From: Auanema rhodensis
Taxonomy: Eukaryota; Nematoda; Chromadorea; Rhabditida; Rhabditidae
NCBI GenBank assembly: GCA_964057225.1
Contig: OZ059895.1
Span: 11,656,001 to 11,720,000, forward strand
DNA length: 64,000 bases
Direction of reading: 5' to 3'
Both the position numbers and the translations under genes were made by a program. This document shows positions 25,394 through 40,900 of this stretch, piece by piece; the first letter of the stretch is position 1; each line of letters opens with the position of its first letter. Under the pieces are notes generated by a model. It saw only the letters and a list, made by a program, of their open reading frames with translations, did not search any database and had not been told where the DNA came from.

Positions 25394-26190
25394 ATGTTTT
25401 CAATTTTCAAGCAGTTTTACTCAGATACCTTAACCCAAGGCAGCAAGTTATCTTCAATATTATTTCTATCTCACAGTTATAAACCAATAGTTAATGAACC
25501 ATCATCTTATCCTTACCGTTTCTATCTATTTCCTATCGAAACCAACTTTGTTCAAAAACTATACAACTGTGAAACCTTTTTTAATTTTTTTGTATTTGGA
25601 GCTCATAAGATTTGATAACATTGAGGGATCCAGATAGAACGTGGAAAATTACATAAGTAACATGAAATTGGGAAAAAATTATAACGAGGATAAGTATGTA
25701 AATCATTGAATATCAGATATTTTTGCTTAGGACCATACCACGTTAAAAGTACGGCATGCGGCTGATTTTCAATTTTAACTCTTCTGTAACAAATGTTTTC
25801 AATTTTCAAGCAGTTTTACTTAGATAGCTCAACCCAAGGCAGCAAATTATCTTCAATATTATTTCTATCTTACAGTTATAAACCAATAGTTAATGAACCA
25901 TCATCTTACCTTCACTGTTTCTATCTATTTGCTATCGAAAGCAACTTTGTTCAAACACTATACAACTGTGAAACCTTTTTTAATTTCTTGTATTTGGAGC
26001 TCATAAGATTTGATATCATCGAGGGATCCAGATAGAACGTGGAAAATTACATAACTAACATGAAATTGGGAAAAAATTATAACGAGGATAAGTATGTAAA
26101 TCATTGAATATCAGATATTTTTGCTTAGGACCATACCACGTTAAAAGTACGGCATGCGGCTGATTTTCAATTTTAACTCTTTTGTAACAG
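25394..26190 (+). repeat. Two-monomer cassette 4
   Basis: Lies 3,185 bp (8 monomers) after cassette 3. Private bases at 25382 (just upstream) and 25657 separate it from the copy at 44898. Confidence 0.88.
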
Positions 26191-27384
26191 ATGTTTTCAA
26201 TTTTCAAGCAGTTTTACTCAGATAGCTTAACCCAAGGCAGCAAATTATCTTCAATATTATTTCTATCTCACAGTTATAAACCAATAGTTAATGAACTATC
26301 ATCTTACCCTTACCGTTTCTATCTATTTCATATCGAAACCAACTTTGTTCAAAAACTATACAACTGTGAAACCTTTTTTAATTTCTTGTATTTGGAGCTC
26401 ATAAGATTTGATATCATTAAGGGATCCAGATAGAACGTGGAAAATTACATAACTAACACGAAATTGGGAAAAAATTATAACGAGGATAAGTATGTAAATC
26501 ATTGAATATCAGATATTTTCGCTTACGACCATACCACGTTAAAAGTACGGCATGCGGCTGATTTTCAATTTTAACTCTTCTGTAACAAATGTTTTCAATT
26601 TTCAAGCAGTTTTACTTAGATAGCTCAACCCAAGGCAGCAATTTATCTTCAATATTTTTTCTATCTTACAGTTATAAACCAATAGTTAATAAACCATCAT
26701 CTTACCCTTACCGTTTCTATCTATTTCCTATCGAAACCAACTTTGTTCAAAAACTATACAACTGTGAAACCTTTTTTAATTTCTTGTATTTGGAGCTCAT
26801 AAGATTTGATATCATTGAGGGATCCAGATAGAACGTAGAAAATTACATAACTACCATGAAATTGGGAAAAAATTGTAACCAGGATAAGTATGTAAATCAT
26901 TGAATATCAGATATTTTCGCTTACGACCATACCACGTTGAAAGAATGCCATGCCGCTGATTTTCATTTTTAACTCTTCTGTAACGAATGTTTTCAATTTC
27001 CAAGCAGTTTTACTTAGAAAGCTCAACCCAAGGCAGCAAATTATCTTCAATATTATTTCTATCTTACAGTTTTAAACCATTAGTTAATGAACCATCATCT
27101 TACCTTTACTATTTCTATCTATTTCCTATCAAAACCAACTTTGTTCAAACACTATACAACTGAGAAGCCTTTTTTAATTTCTTGTATTTGGAGTTCATAA
27201 GATTTGATATCATCGAGGGATCCAGATAGAACGTGGAAAATTACATAACTAACATGAAATTGGGAAAAAATTATAACGAGGATAAGTATGTGAATCATTG
27301 AATATCAGATATTTTCGCTCAGGACCATACCACGTTAAAAGTACGGCATGCGGCTGATTTTCAATTTTAACTCTTTTGTAACAG

Positions 27385-28181
27385 ATGTTTTCAATTTTCA
27401 AGCAGTTTTACTCAGATACCTTAACCCAAGGCAGCAAGTTATCTTCAATATTATTTCTATCTCACAGTTATAAACCAATAGTTAATGAACCATCATCTTA
27501 TCCTTACCGTTTCTATCTATTTCCTATCGAAACCAACTTTGTTCAAAAACTATACAACTGTGAAACCTTTTTTAATTTTTTTGTATTTGGAGCTCATAAG
27601 ATTTGATAACATTGAGGGATCCAGATAGAACGTGGAAAATTACATAACTAACATGAAATTGGGAAAAAATTATAACGAGGATAAGTATGTAAATCATTGA
27701 ATATCAGATATTTTTGCTTAGGACCATACCACGTTAAAAGTACGGCATGCGGCTGATTTTCAATTTTAACTCTTCTGTAACAAATGTTTTCAATTTTCAA
27801 GCAGTTTTACTTAGATAGCTCAACCCAAGGCAGCAAATTATCTTCAATATTATTTCTATCTTACAGTTATAAACCAATAGTTAATGAACCATCATCTTAC
27901 CTTCACTGTTTCTATCTATTTGCTATCGAAAGCAACTTTGTTCAAACACTATACAACTGTGAAACCTTTTTTAATTTCTTGTATTTGGAGCTCATAAGAT
28001 TTGATATCATCGAGGGATCCAGATAGAACGTGGAAAATTACATAACTAACATGAAATTGGGAAAAAATTATAACGAGGATAAGTATGTAAATCATTGAAT
28101 ATCAGATATTTTTGCTTAGGACCATACCACGTTAAAAGTACGGCATGCGGCTGATTTTCAATTTTAACTCTTCTGTAACAA
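27385..28181 (+). repeat. Two-monomer cassette 5
   Basis: Lies 1,991 bp (5 monomers) after cassette 4. Confidence 0.88.
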
Positions 28182-29773
28182 ATGTTTTCAATTTTCAAGC
28201 AGTTTTACTTAGATAGCTCAACCCAAGGCAGCAAATTATCTTCAATATTATTTCTATCTTACAGTTATAAACCAATAGTTAATGAACCATCATCTTACCT
28301 TCACTGTTTCTATCTATTTCCTATCGAAAGCAACTTTGTTCAAACACTATACAACTGTGAAACCTTTTTTAATTTCTTGTATTTGGAGCTCATAAGATTT
28401 GATATCATCGAGGGATCCAGATAGAACGTGGAAAATTACATAACTAACATGAAATTGGGAAAAAATTATAACGAGGATAAGTATGTAAATCATTGAATAT
28501 CAGATATTTTCGCTTAGGACCATACCACGTTAAAAGTACGGCATGCGGCTGATTTTCAATTTTAACTCTTTTGTAACAGATGTTTTCAATTTTCAAGCAG
28601 TTTTACTCAGATAGCTTAACCCAAGGCAGCAAATTATCTTCAATATTATTTCTATCTCACAGTTATAAACCAATAGTTAATGAACCATCATCTTACCCTT
28701 ACCGTTTCTATCTATTTCATATCGAAACCAACTTTGTTCAAAAACTATACAACTGTGAAACCTTTTTTAATTTCTTGTATTTGGAGCTCATAAGATTTGA
28801 TATCATTAAGGGATCCAGATAGAACGTGGAAAATTACATAACTAACACGAAATTGGGAAAAAATTATAACGAGAATAAGTATGTAAATCATTGAATATCA
28901 GATATTTTCGCTTACGACCATACCACGTTGAAAGTACGCCATGCCGCTTATTTTCAATTTTAACTCTTCTGTAACAAATGTTTTCAATTTTCAAGCAGTT
29001 TTACTTAGATAGCTCAACCCAAGGCAGCAATTTATCTTCAATATTATTTCTATCTTACAGTTATAAACCAATAGTTAATAAACCATCATCTTACCCTTAC
29101 CGTTTCTATCTATTTCCTATCGAAACCAACTTTGTTCAAAAACTATACAACTGTGAAACCTTTTTTAATTTCTTGTATTTGGAGCTCATAAGATTTGATA
29201 TCATTGAGGGATCCAGATAGAACGTAGAAAATTACATAACTACCATGAAATTTGGAAAAAATTGTAACGAGGATAAGTATGTGAATCATTGAATATCAGA
29301 TATTTTCGCTTACGACCATACCACGTTGAGAGAATGCCATGCCGCTGATTTTCAATTTTAACTCTTCTGTAACGAATGTTTTCAATTTTCAAGCAGTTTT
29401 ACTCAGAAAGCTCAACCCAAGGCAGCAAATTATCTTCAATATTATTTCTATCTTACAGTTTTAAACCATTAGTTAATGAACCATCATCTTACCTTTACTA
29501 TTTCTATCTATTTCCTATCAAAACCAACTTTGTTCAAACACTATACAACTGAGAAGCCTTTTTTAATTTCTTGTATTTGGAGTTCATAAGATTTGATATC
29601 ATCGAGGGATCCAGATAGAACGTGGAAAATTACATAACTAACATGAAATTGGGAAAAAATTATAACGAGGATAAGTATGTGAATCATTGAATATCAGATA
29701 TTTTCGCTCAGGACCATACCACGTTAAAAGTACGGCATGCGGCTGATTTTCAATTTTAACTCTTTTGTAACAG

Positions 29774-30570
29774 ATGTTTTCAATTTTCAAGCAGTTTTAC
29801 TCAGATACCTTAACCCAAGGCAGCAAGTTATCTTCAATATTATTTCTATCTCACAGTTATAAACCAATAGTTAATGAACCATCATCTTATCCTTACCGTT
29901 TCTATCTATTTCCTATCGAAACCAACTTTGTTCAAAAACTATACAACTGTGAAACCTTTTTTAATTTTTTTGTATTTGGAGCTCATAAGATTTGATAACA
30001 TTGAGGGATCCAGATAGAACGTGGAAAATTACATAACTAACATGAAATTGGGAAAAAATTATAACGAGGATAAGTATGTAAATCATTGAATATCAGATAT
30101 TTTTGCTTAGGACCATACCACGTTAAAAGTACGGCATGCGGCTGATTTTCAATTTTAACTCTTCTGTAACAAATGTTTTCAATTTTCAAGCAGTTTTACT
30201 TAGATAGCTCAACCCAAGGCAGCAAATTATCTTCAATATTATTTCTATCTTACAGTTATAAACCAATAGTTAATGAACCATCATCTTACCTTCACTGTTT
30301 CTATCTATTTGCTATCGAAAGCAACTTTGTTCAAAAACTATACAACTGTGAAACCTTTTTTAATTTCTTGTATTTGGAGCTCATAAGATTTGATATCATC
30401 GAGGGATCCAGATAGAACGTGGAAAATTACATAACTAACATGAAATTGGGAAAAAATTATAACGAGGATAAGTATGTAAATCATTGAATATCAGATATTT
30501 TTGCTTAGGACCATACCACGTTAAAAGTACGGCATGCGGCTGATTTTCAATTTTAACTCTTCTGTAACAA
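29774..30570 (+). repeat. Two-monomer cassette 6
   Basis: Lies 2,389 bp (6 monomers) after cassette 5 and just inside copy 2 of the 19.5-kb unit, corresponding to cassette 1. The second monomer has TTCAAAAAC at 30336 instead of TTCAAACAC. Confidence 0.88.
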
Positions 30571-32162
30571 ATGTTTTCAATTTTCAAGCAGTTTTACTTA
30601 GATAGCTCAACCCAAGGCAGCAAATTATCTTCAATATTATTTCTATCTTGCAGTTATAAACCAATAGTTAATGAACCATCATCTTACCTTCACTGTTTCT
30701 ATCTATTTCCTATCGAAAGCAACTTTGTTCAAACACTATACAACTGTGAAACCTTTTTTAATTTCTTGTATTTGGAGCTCATAAGATTTGATATCATCGA
30801 GGGATCCAGATAGAACGTGGAAAATTACATAACTAACATGAAATTGGGAAAAAATTATAACGAGGATAAGTATGTAAATCATTGAATATCAGATATTTTC
30901 GCTTAGGACCATACCACGTTAAAAGTACGGCATGCGGCTGATTTTCAATTTTAACTCTTTTGTAACAGATGTTTTCAATTTTCAAGCAGTTTTACTCAGA
31001 TAGCTTAACCCAAGGCAGCAAATTATCTTCAATATTATTTCTATCTCACAGTTATAAACCAATAGTTAATGAACCATCATCTTACCCTTACCGTTTCTAT
31101 CTATTTCATATCGAAACCAACTTTGTTCAAAAACTATACAACTGTGAAACCTTTTTTAATTTCTTGTATTTGGAGCTCATAAGATTTGATATCATTAAGG
31201 GATCCAGATAGAACGTGGAAAATTACATAACTAACACGAAATTGGGAAAAAATTATAACGAGAATAAGTATGTAAATCATTGAATATCAGATATTTTCGC
31301 TTACGACCATACCACGTTGAAAGTACGCCATGCCGCTTATTTTCAATTTTAACTCTTCTGTAACAAATGTTTTCAATTTTCAAGCAGTTTTACTTAGATA
31401 GCTCAACCCAAGGCAGCAATTTATCTTCAATATTATTTCTATCTTACAGTTATAAACCAATAGTTAATAAACCATCATCTTACCCTTACCGTTTCTATCT
31501 ATTTCCTATCGAAACCAACTTTGTTCAAAAACTATACAACTGTGAAACCTTTTTTAATTTCTTGTATTTGGAGCTCATAAGATTTGATATCATTGAGGGA
31601 TCCAGATAGAACGTAGAAAATTACATAACTACCATGAAATTGGGAAAAAGTTGTAACGAGGATAAGTATGTGAATCATTGAATATCAGATATTTTCGCTT
31701 ACGACCATACCACGTTGAGAGAATGCCATGCCGCTGATTTTCAATTTTAACTCTTCTGTAACGAATGTTTTTAATTTTCAAGCAGTTTTACTCAGAAAGC
31801 TCAACCCAAGGCAGCAAATTATCTTCAATATTATTTCTATCTTACAGTTTTAAACCATTAGTTAATGAACCATCATCTTACCTTTACTATTTCTATCTAT
31901 TTCCTATCAAAACCAACTTTGTCCAAACACTATACAACTGAGAAGCCTTTTCTAATTTCTTGTATTTGGAGTTCATAAGATTTGATATCATTGAGGGATC
32001 CAGATAGAACGTGGAAAATTACATAACTAACATGAAATTGGGAAAAAATTATAACGAGGATAAGTATGTGAAACATTGAATATCAGATATTTTCGCTTAG
32101 GACCATACGACGTTGAAAGTACGCCATGCCGCTGATTTTCAATTTTAACTCTTCTGTAACAA

Positions 32163-32560
32163 ATGTTTTCAATTTCCAAGCAGTTTTACTTAGATAGCTC
32201 AACCCAAGGCAGCAAATTATCTTCAATCTTATCTCTATCTCACAGTTATAAACCAGTAGTGAATGAACCATCATCTTACCTTCACTGTTTCTATCTATTT
32301 CCTATCGAAACCAACTTTGTTCAAAAACTATACAACTGTGAAACCTTTTTTAATTTCTTGTATTTGGAGCTCATAAGATTTGATATCATTGAGGGATCCA
32401 GATAGAACGTAGAAAATTACATAACTACCATGAAATTGGGAAAAAGTTGTAACGAGGATAAGTATGTGAATCATTGAATATCAGATATTTTCGCTTACGA
32501 CCATACCACGTTGAGAGAATGCCATGCCGCTGATTTTCAATTTTAACTCTTCTGTAACGA
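32163..32560 (+). repeat. Same hybrid monomer, second 19.5-kb copy
   Basis: Matches the hybrid monomer at 12659 with the same internal switch point, at an offset of exactly 19,504 bp. The 11-mer duplication therefore predates the 49-mer duplication. Confidence 0.85.
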
Positions 32561-34151
32561 ATGTTTTCAATTTTCAAGCAGTTTTACTCAGAAAGCTCAA
32601 CCCAAGGCAGCAAATTATCTTCAATATTATTTCTATCTTACAGTTTTAAACCATTAGTTAATGAACCATCATCTTACCTTTACTATTTCTATCTATTTCC
32701 TATCAAAACCAACTTTGTCCAAACACTATACAACTGAGAAGCCTTTTCTAATTTCTTGTATTTGGAGTTCATAAGATTTGATATCATTGAGGGATCCAGA
32801 TAGAACGTGGAAAATTACATAACTAACATGAAATTGGGAAAAAATTATAACGAGGATAAGTATGTGAAACATTGAATATCAGATATTTTCGCTTAGGACC
32901 ATACGACGTTGAAAGTACGCCATGCCGCTGATTTTCAATTTTAACTCTTCTGTAACAAATGTTTTCAATTTCCAAGCAGTTTTTCTTAGATAGCTCAACC
33001 CAAGGCAGCAAATTATCTTCAATCTTATCTCTATCTTACAGTTATAAACCAGTAGTGAATGAACCATCATCTTACCTTCACTGTTTCTATCTATTTCCTA
33101 TCAAAAGAAACATTGTTTAAACACTATACAACTGTGAAACCTTTTTTAATTTCTTGTATTTGGAGATCATAAGATTTGATATCATTGAGGGATCCAGATA
33201 GAACGTGGAAAATTACGTAACTAACATGAAATTGGAAAAAATTATAACGAGGATAAGTATGTAAATCATTGAATATCAGATATTTTCGCTTAGGACCATA
33301 CCACGTTAAAAGTACGGCATGCGGCTGATTTTCAATTTTAACTCTTCTGTAACAAATGTTTTCAATTTTCAAGCAGTTTTACTTAGATAGCTCAACCCAA
33401 GGCAGCAATTTATCTTCAATATTTTTTCTATCTTACAGTTATAAACCAATAGTTAATAAACCATCATCTTACCCTTACCGTTTCTATCTATCTCCTATCG
33501 AAACCAACTTTGTTCAAAAACTATACAACTGTGAAACCTTTTTTAATTTCTTGTATTTGGAGCTCATAAGATTTGATATCATTGAGGGATCCAGATAGAA
33601 CGTAGAAAATTACATAACTACCATGAAATTGGGAAAAAATTGTAACCAGGATAAGTATGTAAATCATTGAATATCAGATATTTTCGCTTACGACCATACC
33701 ACGTTGAAAGAATGCCATGCCGCTGATTTTCAATTTTAACTCTTCTGTAACGAATGTTTTCAATTTCCAAGCAGTTTTACTTAGAAAGCTCAACCCAAGG
33801 CAGCAAATTATCTTCAATATTATTTCTATCTTACAGTTTTAAACCATTAGTTAATGAACCATCATCTTACCTTTACTATTTCTATCTATTTCCTATCAAA
33901 ACCAACTTTGTTCAAACACTATACAACTGAGAAGCCTTTTTTAATTTCTTGTATTTGGAGTTCATAAGATTTGATATCATCGAGGGATCCAGATAGAACG
34001 TGGAAAATTACATAACTAACATGAAATTGGGAAAAAATTATAACGAGGATAAGTATGTGAATCATTGAATATCAGATATTTTCGCTCAGGACCATACCAC
34101 GTTAAAAGTACGGCATGCGGCTGATTTTCAATTTTAACTCTTTTGTAACAG

Positions 34152-34948
34152 ATGTTTTCAATTTTCAAGCAGTTTTACTCAGATACCTTAACCCAAGGCA
34201 GCAAGTTATCTTCAATATTATTTCTATCTCACAGTTATAAACCAATAGTTAATGAACCATCATCTTATCCTTACCGTTTCTATCTATTTCCTATCGAAAC
34301 CAACTTTGTTCAAAAACTATACAACTGTGAAACCTTTTTTAATTTTTTTGTATTTGGAGCTCATAAGATTTGATAACATTGAGGGATCCAGATAGAACGT
34401 GGAAAATTACATAACTAACATGAAATTGGGAAAAAATTATAACGAGGATAAGTATGTAAATCATTGAATATCAGATATTTTTGCTTAGGACCATACCACG
34501 TTAAAAGTACGGCATGCGGCTGATTTTCAATTTTAACTCTTCTGTAACAAATGTTTTCAATTTTCAAGCAGTTTTACTTAGATAGCTCAACCCAAGGCAG
34601 CAAATTATCTTCAATATTATTTCTATCTTACAGTTATAAACCAATAGTTAATGAACCATCATCTTACCTTCACTGTTTCTATCTATTTGCTATCGAAAGC
34701 AACTTTGTTCAAACACTATACAACTGTGAAACCTTTTTTAATTTCTTGTATTTGGAGCTCATAAGATTTGATATCATCGAGGGATCCAGATAGAACGTGG
34801 AAAATTACATAACTAACATGAAATTGGGAAAAAATTATAACGAGGATAAGTATGTAAATCATTGAATATCAGATATTTTTGCTTAGGACCATACCACGTT
34901 AAAAGTACGGCATGCGGCTGATTTTCAATTTTAACTCTTCTGTAACAA
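34152..34948 (+). repeat. Two-monomer cassette 7
   Basis: Counterpart of cassette 2 at +19,504 bp. Confidence 0.88.
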
Positions 34949-37900
34949 ATGTTTTCAATTTTCAAGCAGTTTTACTTAGATAGCTCAACCCAAGGCAGCA
35001 AATTATCTTCAATATTATTTCTATCTTGCAGTTATAAACCAATAGTTAATGAACCATCATCTTACCTTCACTGTTTCTATCTATTTCCTATCGAAAGCAA
35101 CTTTGTTCAAACACTATACAACTGTGAAACCTTTTTTAATTTCTTGTATTTGGAGCTCATAAGATTTGATATCATCGAGGGATCCAGATAGAACGTGGAA
35201 AATTACATAACTAACATGAAATTGGGAAAAAATTATAACGAGGATAAGTATGTAAATCATTGAATATCAGATATTTTCGCTTAGGACCATACCACGTTAA
35301 AAGTACGGCATGCGGCTGATTTTCAATTTTAACTCTTTTGTAACAGATGTTTTCAATTTTCAAGCAGTTTTACTCAGATAGCTTAACCCAAGGCAGCAAA
35401 TTATCTTCAATATTATTTCTATCTCACAGTTATAAACCAATAGTTAATGAACCATCATCTTACCCTTACCGTTTCTATCTATTTCATATCGAAACCAACT
35501 TTGTTCAAAAACTATACAACTGTGAAACCTTTTTTAATTTCTTGTATTTGGAGCTCATAAGATTTGATATCATTAAGGGATCCAGATAGAACGTGGAAAA
35601 TTACATAACTAACACGAAATTGGGAAAAAATTATAACGAGAATAAGTATGTAAATCATTGAATATCAGATATTTTCGCTTACGACCATACCACGTTGAAA
35701 GTACGCCATGCCGCTTATTTTCAATTTTAACTCTTCTGTAACAAATGTTTTCAATTTTCAAGCAGTTTTACTTAGATAGCTCAACCCAAGGCAGCAATTT
35801 ATCTTCAATATTATTTCTATCTTACAGTTATAAACCAATAGTTAATAAACCATCATCTTACCCTTACCGTTTCTATCTATTTCCTATCGAAACCAACTTT
35901 GTTCAAAAACTATACAACTGTGAAACCTTTTTTAATTTCTTGTATTTGGAGCTCATAAGATTTGATATCATTGAGGGATCCAGATAGAACGTAGAAAATT
36001 ACATAACTACCATGAAATTGGGAAAAAGTTGTAACGAGGATAAGTATGTGAATCATTGAATATCAGATATTTTCGCTTACGACCATACCACGTTGAGAGA
36101 ATGCCATGCCGCTGATTTTCAATTTTAACTCTTCTGTAACGAATGTTTTTAATTTTCAAGCAGTTTTACTCAGAAAGCTCAACCCAAGGCAGCAAATTAT
36201 CTTCAATATTATTTCTATCTTACAGTTTTAAACCATTAGTTAATGAACCATCATCTTACCTTTACTATTTCTATCTATTTCCTATCAAAACCAACTTTGT
36301 CCAAACACTATACAACTGAGAAGCCTTTTCTAATTTCTTGTATTTGGAGTTCATAAGATTTGATATCATTGAGGGATCCAGATAGAACGTGGAAAATTAC
36401 ATAACTAACATGAAATTGGGAAAAAATTATAACGAGGATAAGTATGTGAAACATTGAATATCAGATATTTTCGCTTAGGACCATACGACGTTGAAAGTAC
36501 GCCATGCCGCTGATTTTCAATTTTAACTCTTCTGTAACAAATGTTTTCAATTTCCAAGCAGTTTTACTTAGATAGCTCAACCCAAGGCAGCAAATTATCT
36601 TCAATCTTATCTCTATCTTACAGTTATAAACCAGTAGTGAATGAACCATCATCTTACCTTCACTGTTTCTATCTATTTCCTATCAAAAGAAACATTGTTT
36701 AAACACTATACAACTGTGAAACCTTTTTTAATTTCTTGTATTTGGAGATCATAAGATTTGATATCATTGAGGGATCCAGATAGAACGTGGAAAATTACGT
36801 AACTAACATGAAATTGGAAAAAATTATAACGAGGATAAGTATGTAAATCATTGAATATCAGATATTTTCGCTTAGGACCATACCACGTTAAAAGTACGGC
36901 ATGCGGCTGATTTTCAATTTTAACTCTTCTGTAACAAATGTTTTCAATTTTCAAGCAGTTTTACTTAGATAGCTCAACCCAAGGCAGCAAATTATCTTCA
37001 ATATTATTTCTATCTTACAGTTATAAACCAATAGTTAATGAACCATCATCTTACCTTCACTGTTTCTATCTATTTCCTATCGAAAGCAACTTTGTTCAAA
37101 CACTATACAACTGTGAAACCTTTTTCAATTTCTTGTATTTGGAGCTCATAAGATTTGATATCATCGAGGGATCCAGATAGAACGTGGAAAATTACATAAC
37201 TAACATGAAATTGGGAAAAAATTATAACGAGGATAAGTATGTAAATCATTGAATATCAGATATTTTCGCTTAGGACCATACCACGTTAAAAGTACGGCAT
37301 GCGGCTGATTTTCAATTTTAACTCTTTTGTAACAGATGTTTTCAATTTTCAAGCAGTTTTACTCAGATAGCTTAACCCAAGGCAGCAAATTATCTTCAAT
37401 ATTATTTCTATCTCACAGTTATAAACCAATAGTTAATGAACCATCATCTTACCCTTACCGTTTCTATCTATTTCATATCGAAACCAACTTTGTTCAAAAA
37501 CTATACAACTGTGAAACCTTTTTTAATTTCTTGTATTTGGAGCTCATAAGATTTGATATCATTAAGGGATCCAGATAGAACGTGGAAAATTACATAACTA
37601 ACACGAAATTGGGAAAAAATTATAACGAGAATAAGTATGTAAATCATTGAATATCAGATATTTTCGCTTACGACCATACCACGTTGAAAGTACGCCATGC
37701 CGCTGATTTTCAATTTTAACTCTTCTGTAACAAATGTTTTCAATTTTCAAGCAGTTTTACTTAGATAGCTCAACCCAAGGCAGCAATTTATCTTCAATAT
37801 TATTTCTATCTTACAGTTATAAACCAATAGTTAATAAACCATCATCTTACCCTTACCGTTTCTATCTATTTCCTATCGAAACCAACTTTGTTCAAAAACT

Positions 37901-40900
37901 ATACAACTGTGAAACCTTTTTTAATTTCTTGTATTTGGAGCTCATAAGATTTGATATCATTGAGGGATCCAGATAGAACGTAGAAAATTACATAACTACC
38001 ATGAAATTGGGAAAAAATTGTAACGAGGATAAGTATGTAAATCATTGAATATCAGATATTTTCGCTTACGATCATACCACGTTGAAAGAATGCCATGCCG
38101 CTGATTCTCAATTTTAACTCTTCTGTAACGAATGTTTCCAATTTCCAAGCAGTTTTACTTAGAAAGCTCAACCCAAGGCAGCAAATTATCTTCAATATTA
38201 TTTCTATCTTACAGTTTTAAACCATTAGTTAATGAACCATCATCTTACCTTTACTATTTCTATCTATTTCCTATCAAAACCAACTTTGTTCAAACACTAT
38301 ACAACTGAGAAGCCTTTTTTAATTTCTTGTATTTGGAGTTCATAAGATTTGATATCATTGAGGGATCCAGATAGAACGTGGAAAATTACATAACTAACAT
38401 GAAATTGGGAAAAAATTATAACGAGGATAAGTATGTGAAACATTGAATATCAGATATTTTCGCTTAGGACCATACGACGTTGAAAGTACGCCATGCCGCT
38501 GATTTTCAATTTTAACTCTTCTGTAACAAATGTTTTCAATTTCCAAGCAGTTTTACTTAGATAGCTCAACCCAAGGCAGCAAATTATCTTCAATCTTATT
38601 TCTATCTTACAGTTATAAACCAGTAGTGAATGAACCATCATCTTACCTTCACTGTTTCTATCTATTTCCTATCAAAAGAAACATTGTTTAAACACTATAC
38701 AACTGTGAAACCTTTTTTAATTTCTTGTATTTGGAGATCATAAGATTTGATATCATTCAGGGATCCAGATAGAACATGGAAAATTACGTAACTAACATGA
38801 AATTGGAAAAAACTATAACGAGGATAAGTATGTGAATCATTGAATATCAGATATTTTCGCTTAGGACCATACCACGTTAAAAGTACGGCATGCGGCTGAT
38901 TTTCAATTTTAACTCTTTTGTAACAGATGTTTTCAATTTTCAAGCAGTTTTACTCAGATAGCTTAACCCAAGGCAGCAAATTATCTTCAATATTATTTCT
39001 ATCTCCCAGTTATAAACCAATAGTTAATGAACCATCATCTTACCCTTACCGTTTCTATCTATTTCATATCGAAACCAACTTTGTTCAAAAACTATACAAC
39101 TGTGAAACCTTTTTTAATTTCTTGTATTTGGAGCTCATAAGATTTGATATCATTAAGGGATCCAGATAGAACGTGGAAAATTACATAACTAACACGAAAT
39201 TGGGAAAAAATTATAACGAGGATAAGTATGTAAATCATTGAATATCAGATATTTTCGCTTACGACCATACCACGTTGAAAGTACGCCATGCCGCTGATTT
39301 TCAATTTTAACTCTTCTGTAACGAATGTTTTCAATTTCCAAGCAGTTTTACTTAGAAAGCTCAACCCAAGGCAGCAAATTATCTTCAATATTATTTCTAT
39401 CTTACAGTTTTAAACCATTAGTTAATAAACCATCATCTTACCCTTACCGTTTCTATATATTTCCTATCGAAACCAACTTTGTTGAAAAACTATACAACTG
39501 TGAAACCTTTCTTAATTTCTTGTATTTGGAGCTCATAAGATTTGATATCATTGAGGGATCCAGATAGAACGTAGAAAATTACATAACTACCATGAAATTG
39601 GGAAAAAATTGTAACGAGGATAAGTATGTAAATCATTGAATATCAGATATTTTCGCTTACGACCATACCACGTTGAAAGAATGCCATGCCGCTGATTTTC
39701 AATTTTAACTCTTCTGTAACGAATGTTTCCAATTTCCAAGCAGTTTTACTTAGAAAGCTCAACCCAAGGCAGCAAATTATCTTCAATATTATTTCTATCT
39801 TACAGTTTTAAACCATTAGTTAATGAACCATCATCTTACCTTTACTGTTTCTATCTATTTCCTATCGAAAGCAACTTCGCTCAAACACTATACAACTGTG
39901 AAACCTTTTTTAATTTCTTGTATTTGGAGCTCATAAGATTTGATATCATTGAGGGATTTAGATAGAACGTGGAAAATTACATAACTAACATGAAATTGGG
40001 AAAAAATTATAACGAGGATAAGTATGTGAAACATTGAATATCAGATATTTTCGCTCAGGACCATACCACGTTAAAAGTACGGCATGCGGCTGATTTTCAA
40101 TTTTAACTCTTCTGTAACAAATGTTTTCAATTTTCAAGCAGTTTTACTTAGATAGCTCAACCCAAGGCAGCAAATTATCTTCAATCTTATTTCTATCTCA
40201 CAGTTATAAACCAATAGTTAATAAACCATCATCTTACCCTTACCGTTTCTATCTATTTCCTATCAAAACCAACTTTGTTCAAACACTATACAACTGTGAA
40301 ACCTTTTTTAATTTCTTGTATTTGGAGCTCATAAGATTTGATATCATTGAGGGATCCAGATAGAACGTAGAAAATTACATAACTACCATGAAATTGGGAA
40401 AAAATTGTAACGAGGATAAGTATGTAAATCATTGAATATCAGATATTTTCGCTTACGACCATACCACGTTGAAAGAATGCCATGCCGCTGATTTTCAATT
40501 TTAACTCTTCTGTAACGAATGTTTCCAATTTCCAAGCAGTTTTACTTAGAAAGCTCAACCCAAGGCAGCAAATTATCTTCAATATTATTTCTATCTTACA
40601 GTTATAAACCAATAGTTAATGAACCATCATCTTACCCTTACCGTTTCTATCTATTTCCTATCAAAACCAACTTTGTTCAAACACTATACAACTGTGAAAC
40701 CTTTTTTAATTTCTTGTATTTGGAGCTCATAAGATTTGATATCATTGAGGGATCCAGATAAAACGTGGAAAATTACATAACTAACATGAAATTGGGAAAA
40801 AATTATAAGGAGGATAAGTATGTAAATCATTGAATATCAGATATTTTCGCTTAGGACCATACCACGTTAAAAGTACGACATGCGGCTGATTTTCAATTTT

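Larger units (their letters stand above)
9902..29405 (+). repeat. 19,504-bp (49-monomer) unit, copy 1
   Basis: Similarity at an offset of 19,504 bp begins close to 9900. Left of it, 9890 reads AATTTCCAAG and CTTAGAAAGC, where the other copy reads AATTTTCAAG and CTCAGAAAGC. The length equals 49 x 398 plus 2, explained by five 399-bp monomers and three 397-bp monomers within one period. Internal order: 11-mer joint, 17434-19422 block, five-monomer block at 19423, T-insertion cassettes at 22209, 25394 and 27385, and the single-monomer-loss junction at 23506-23645. Confidence 0.9.
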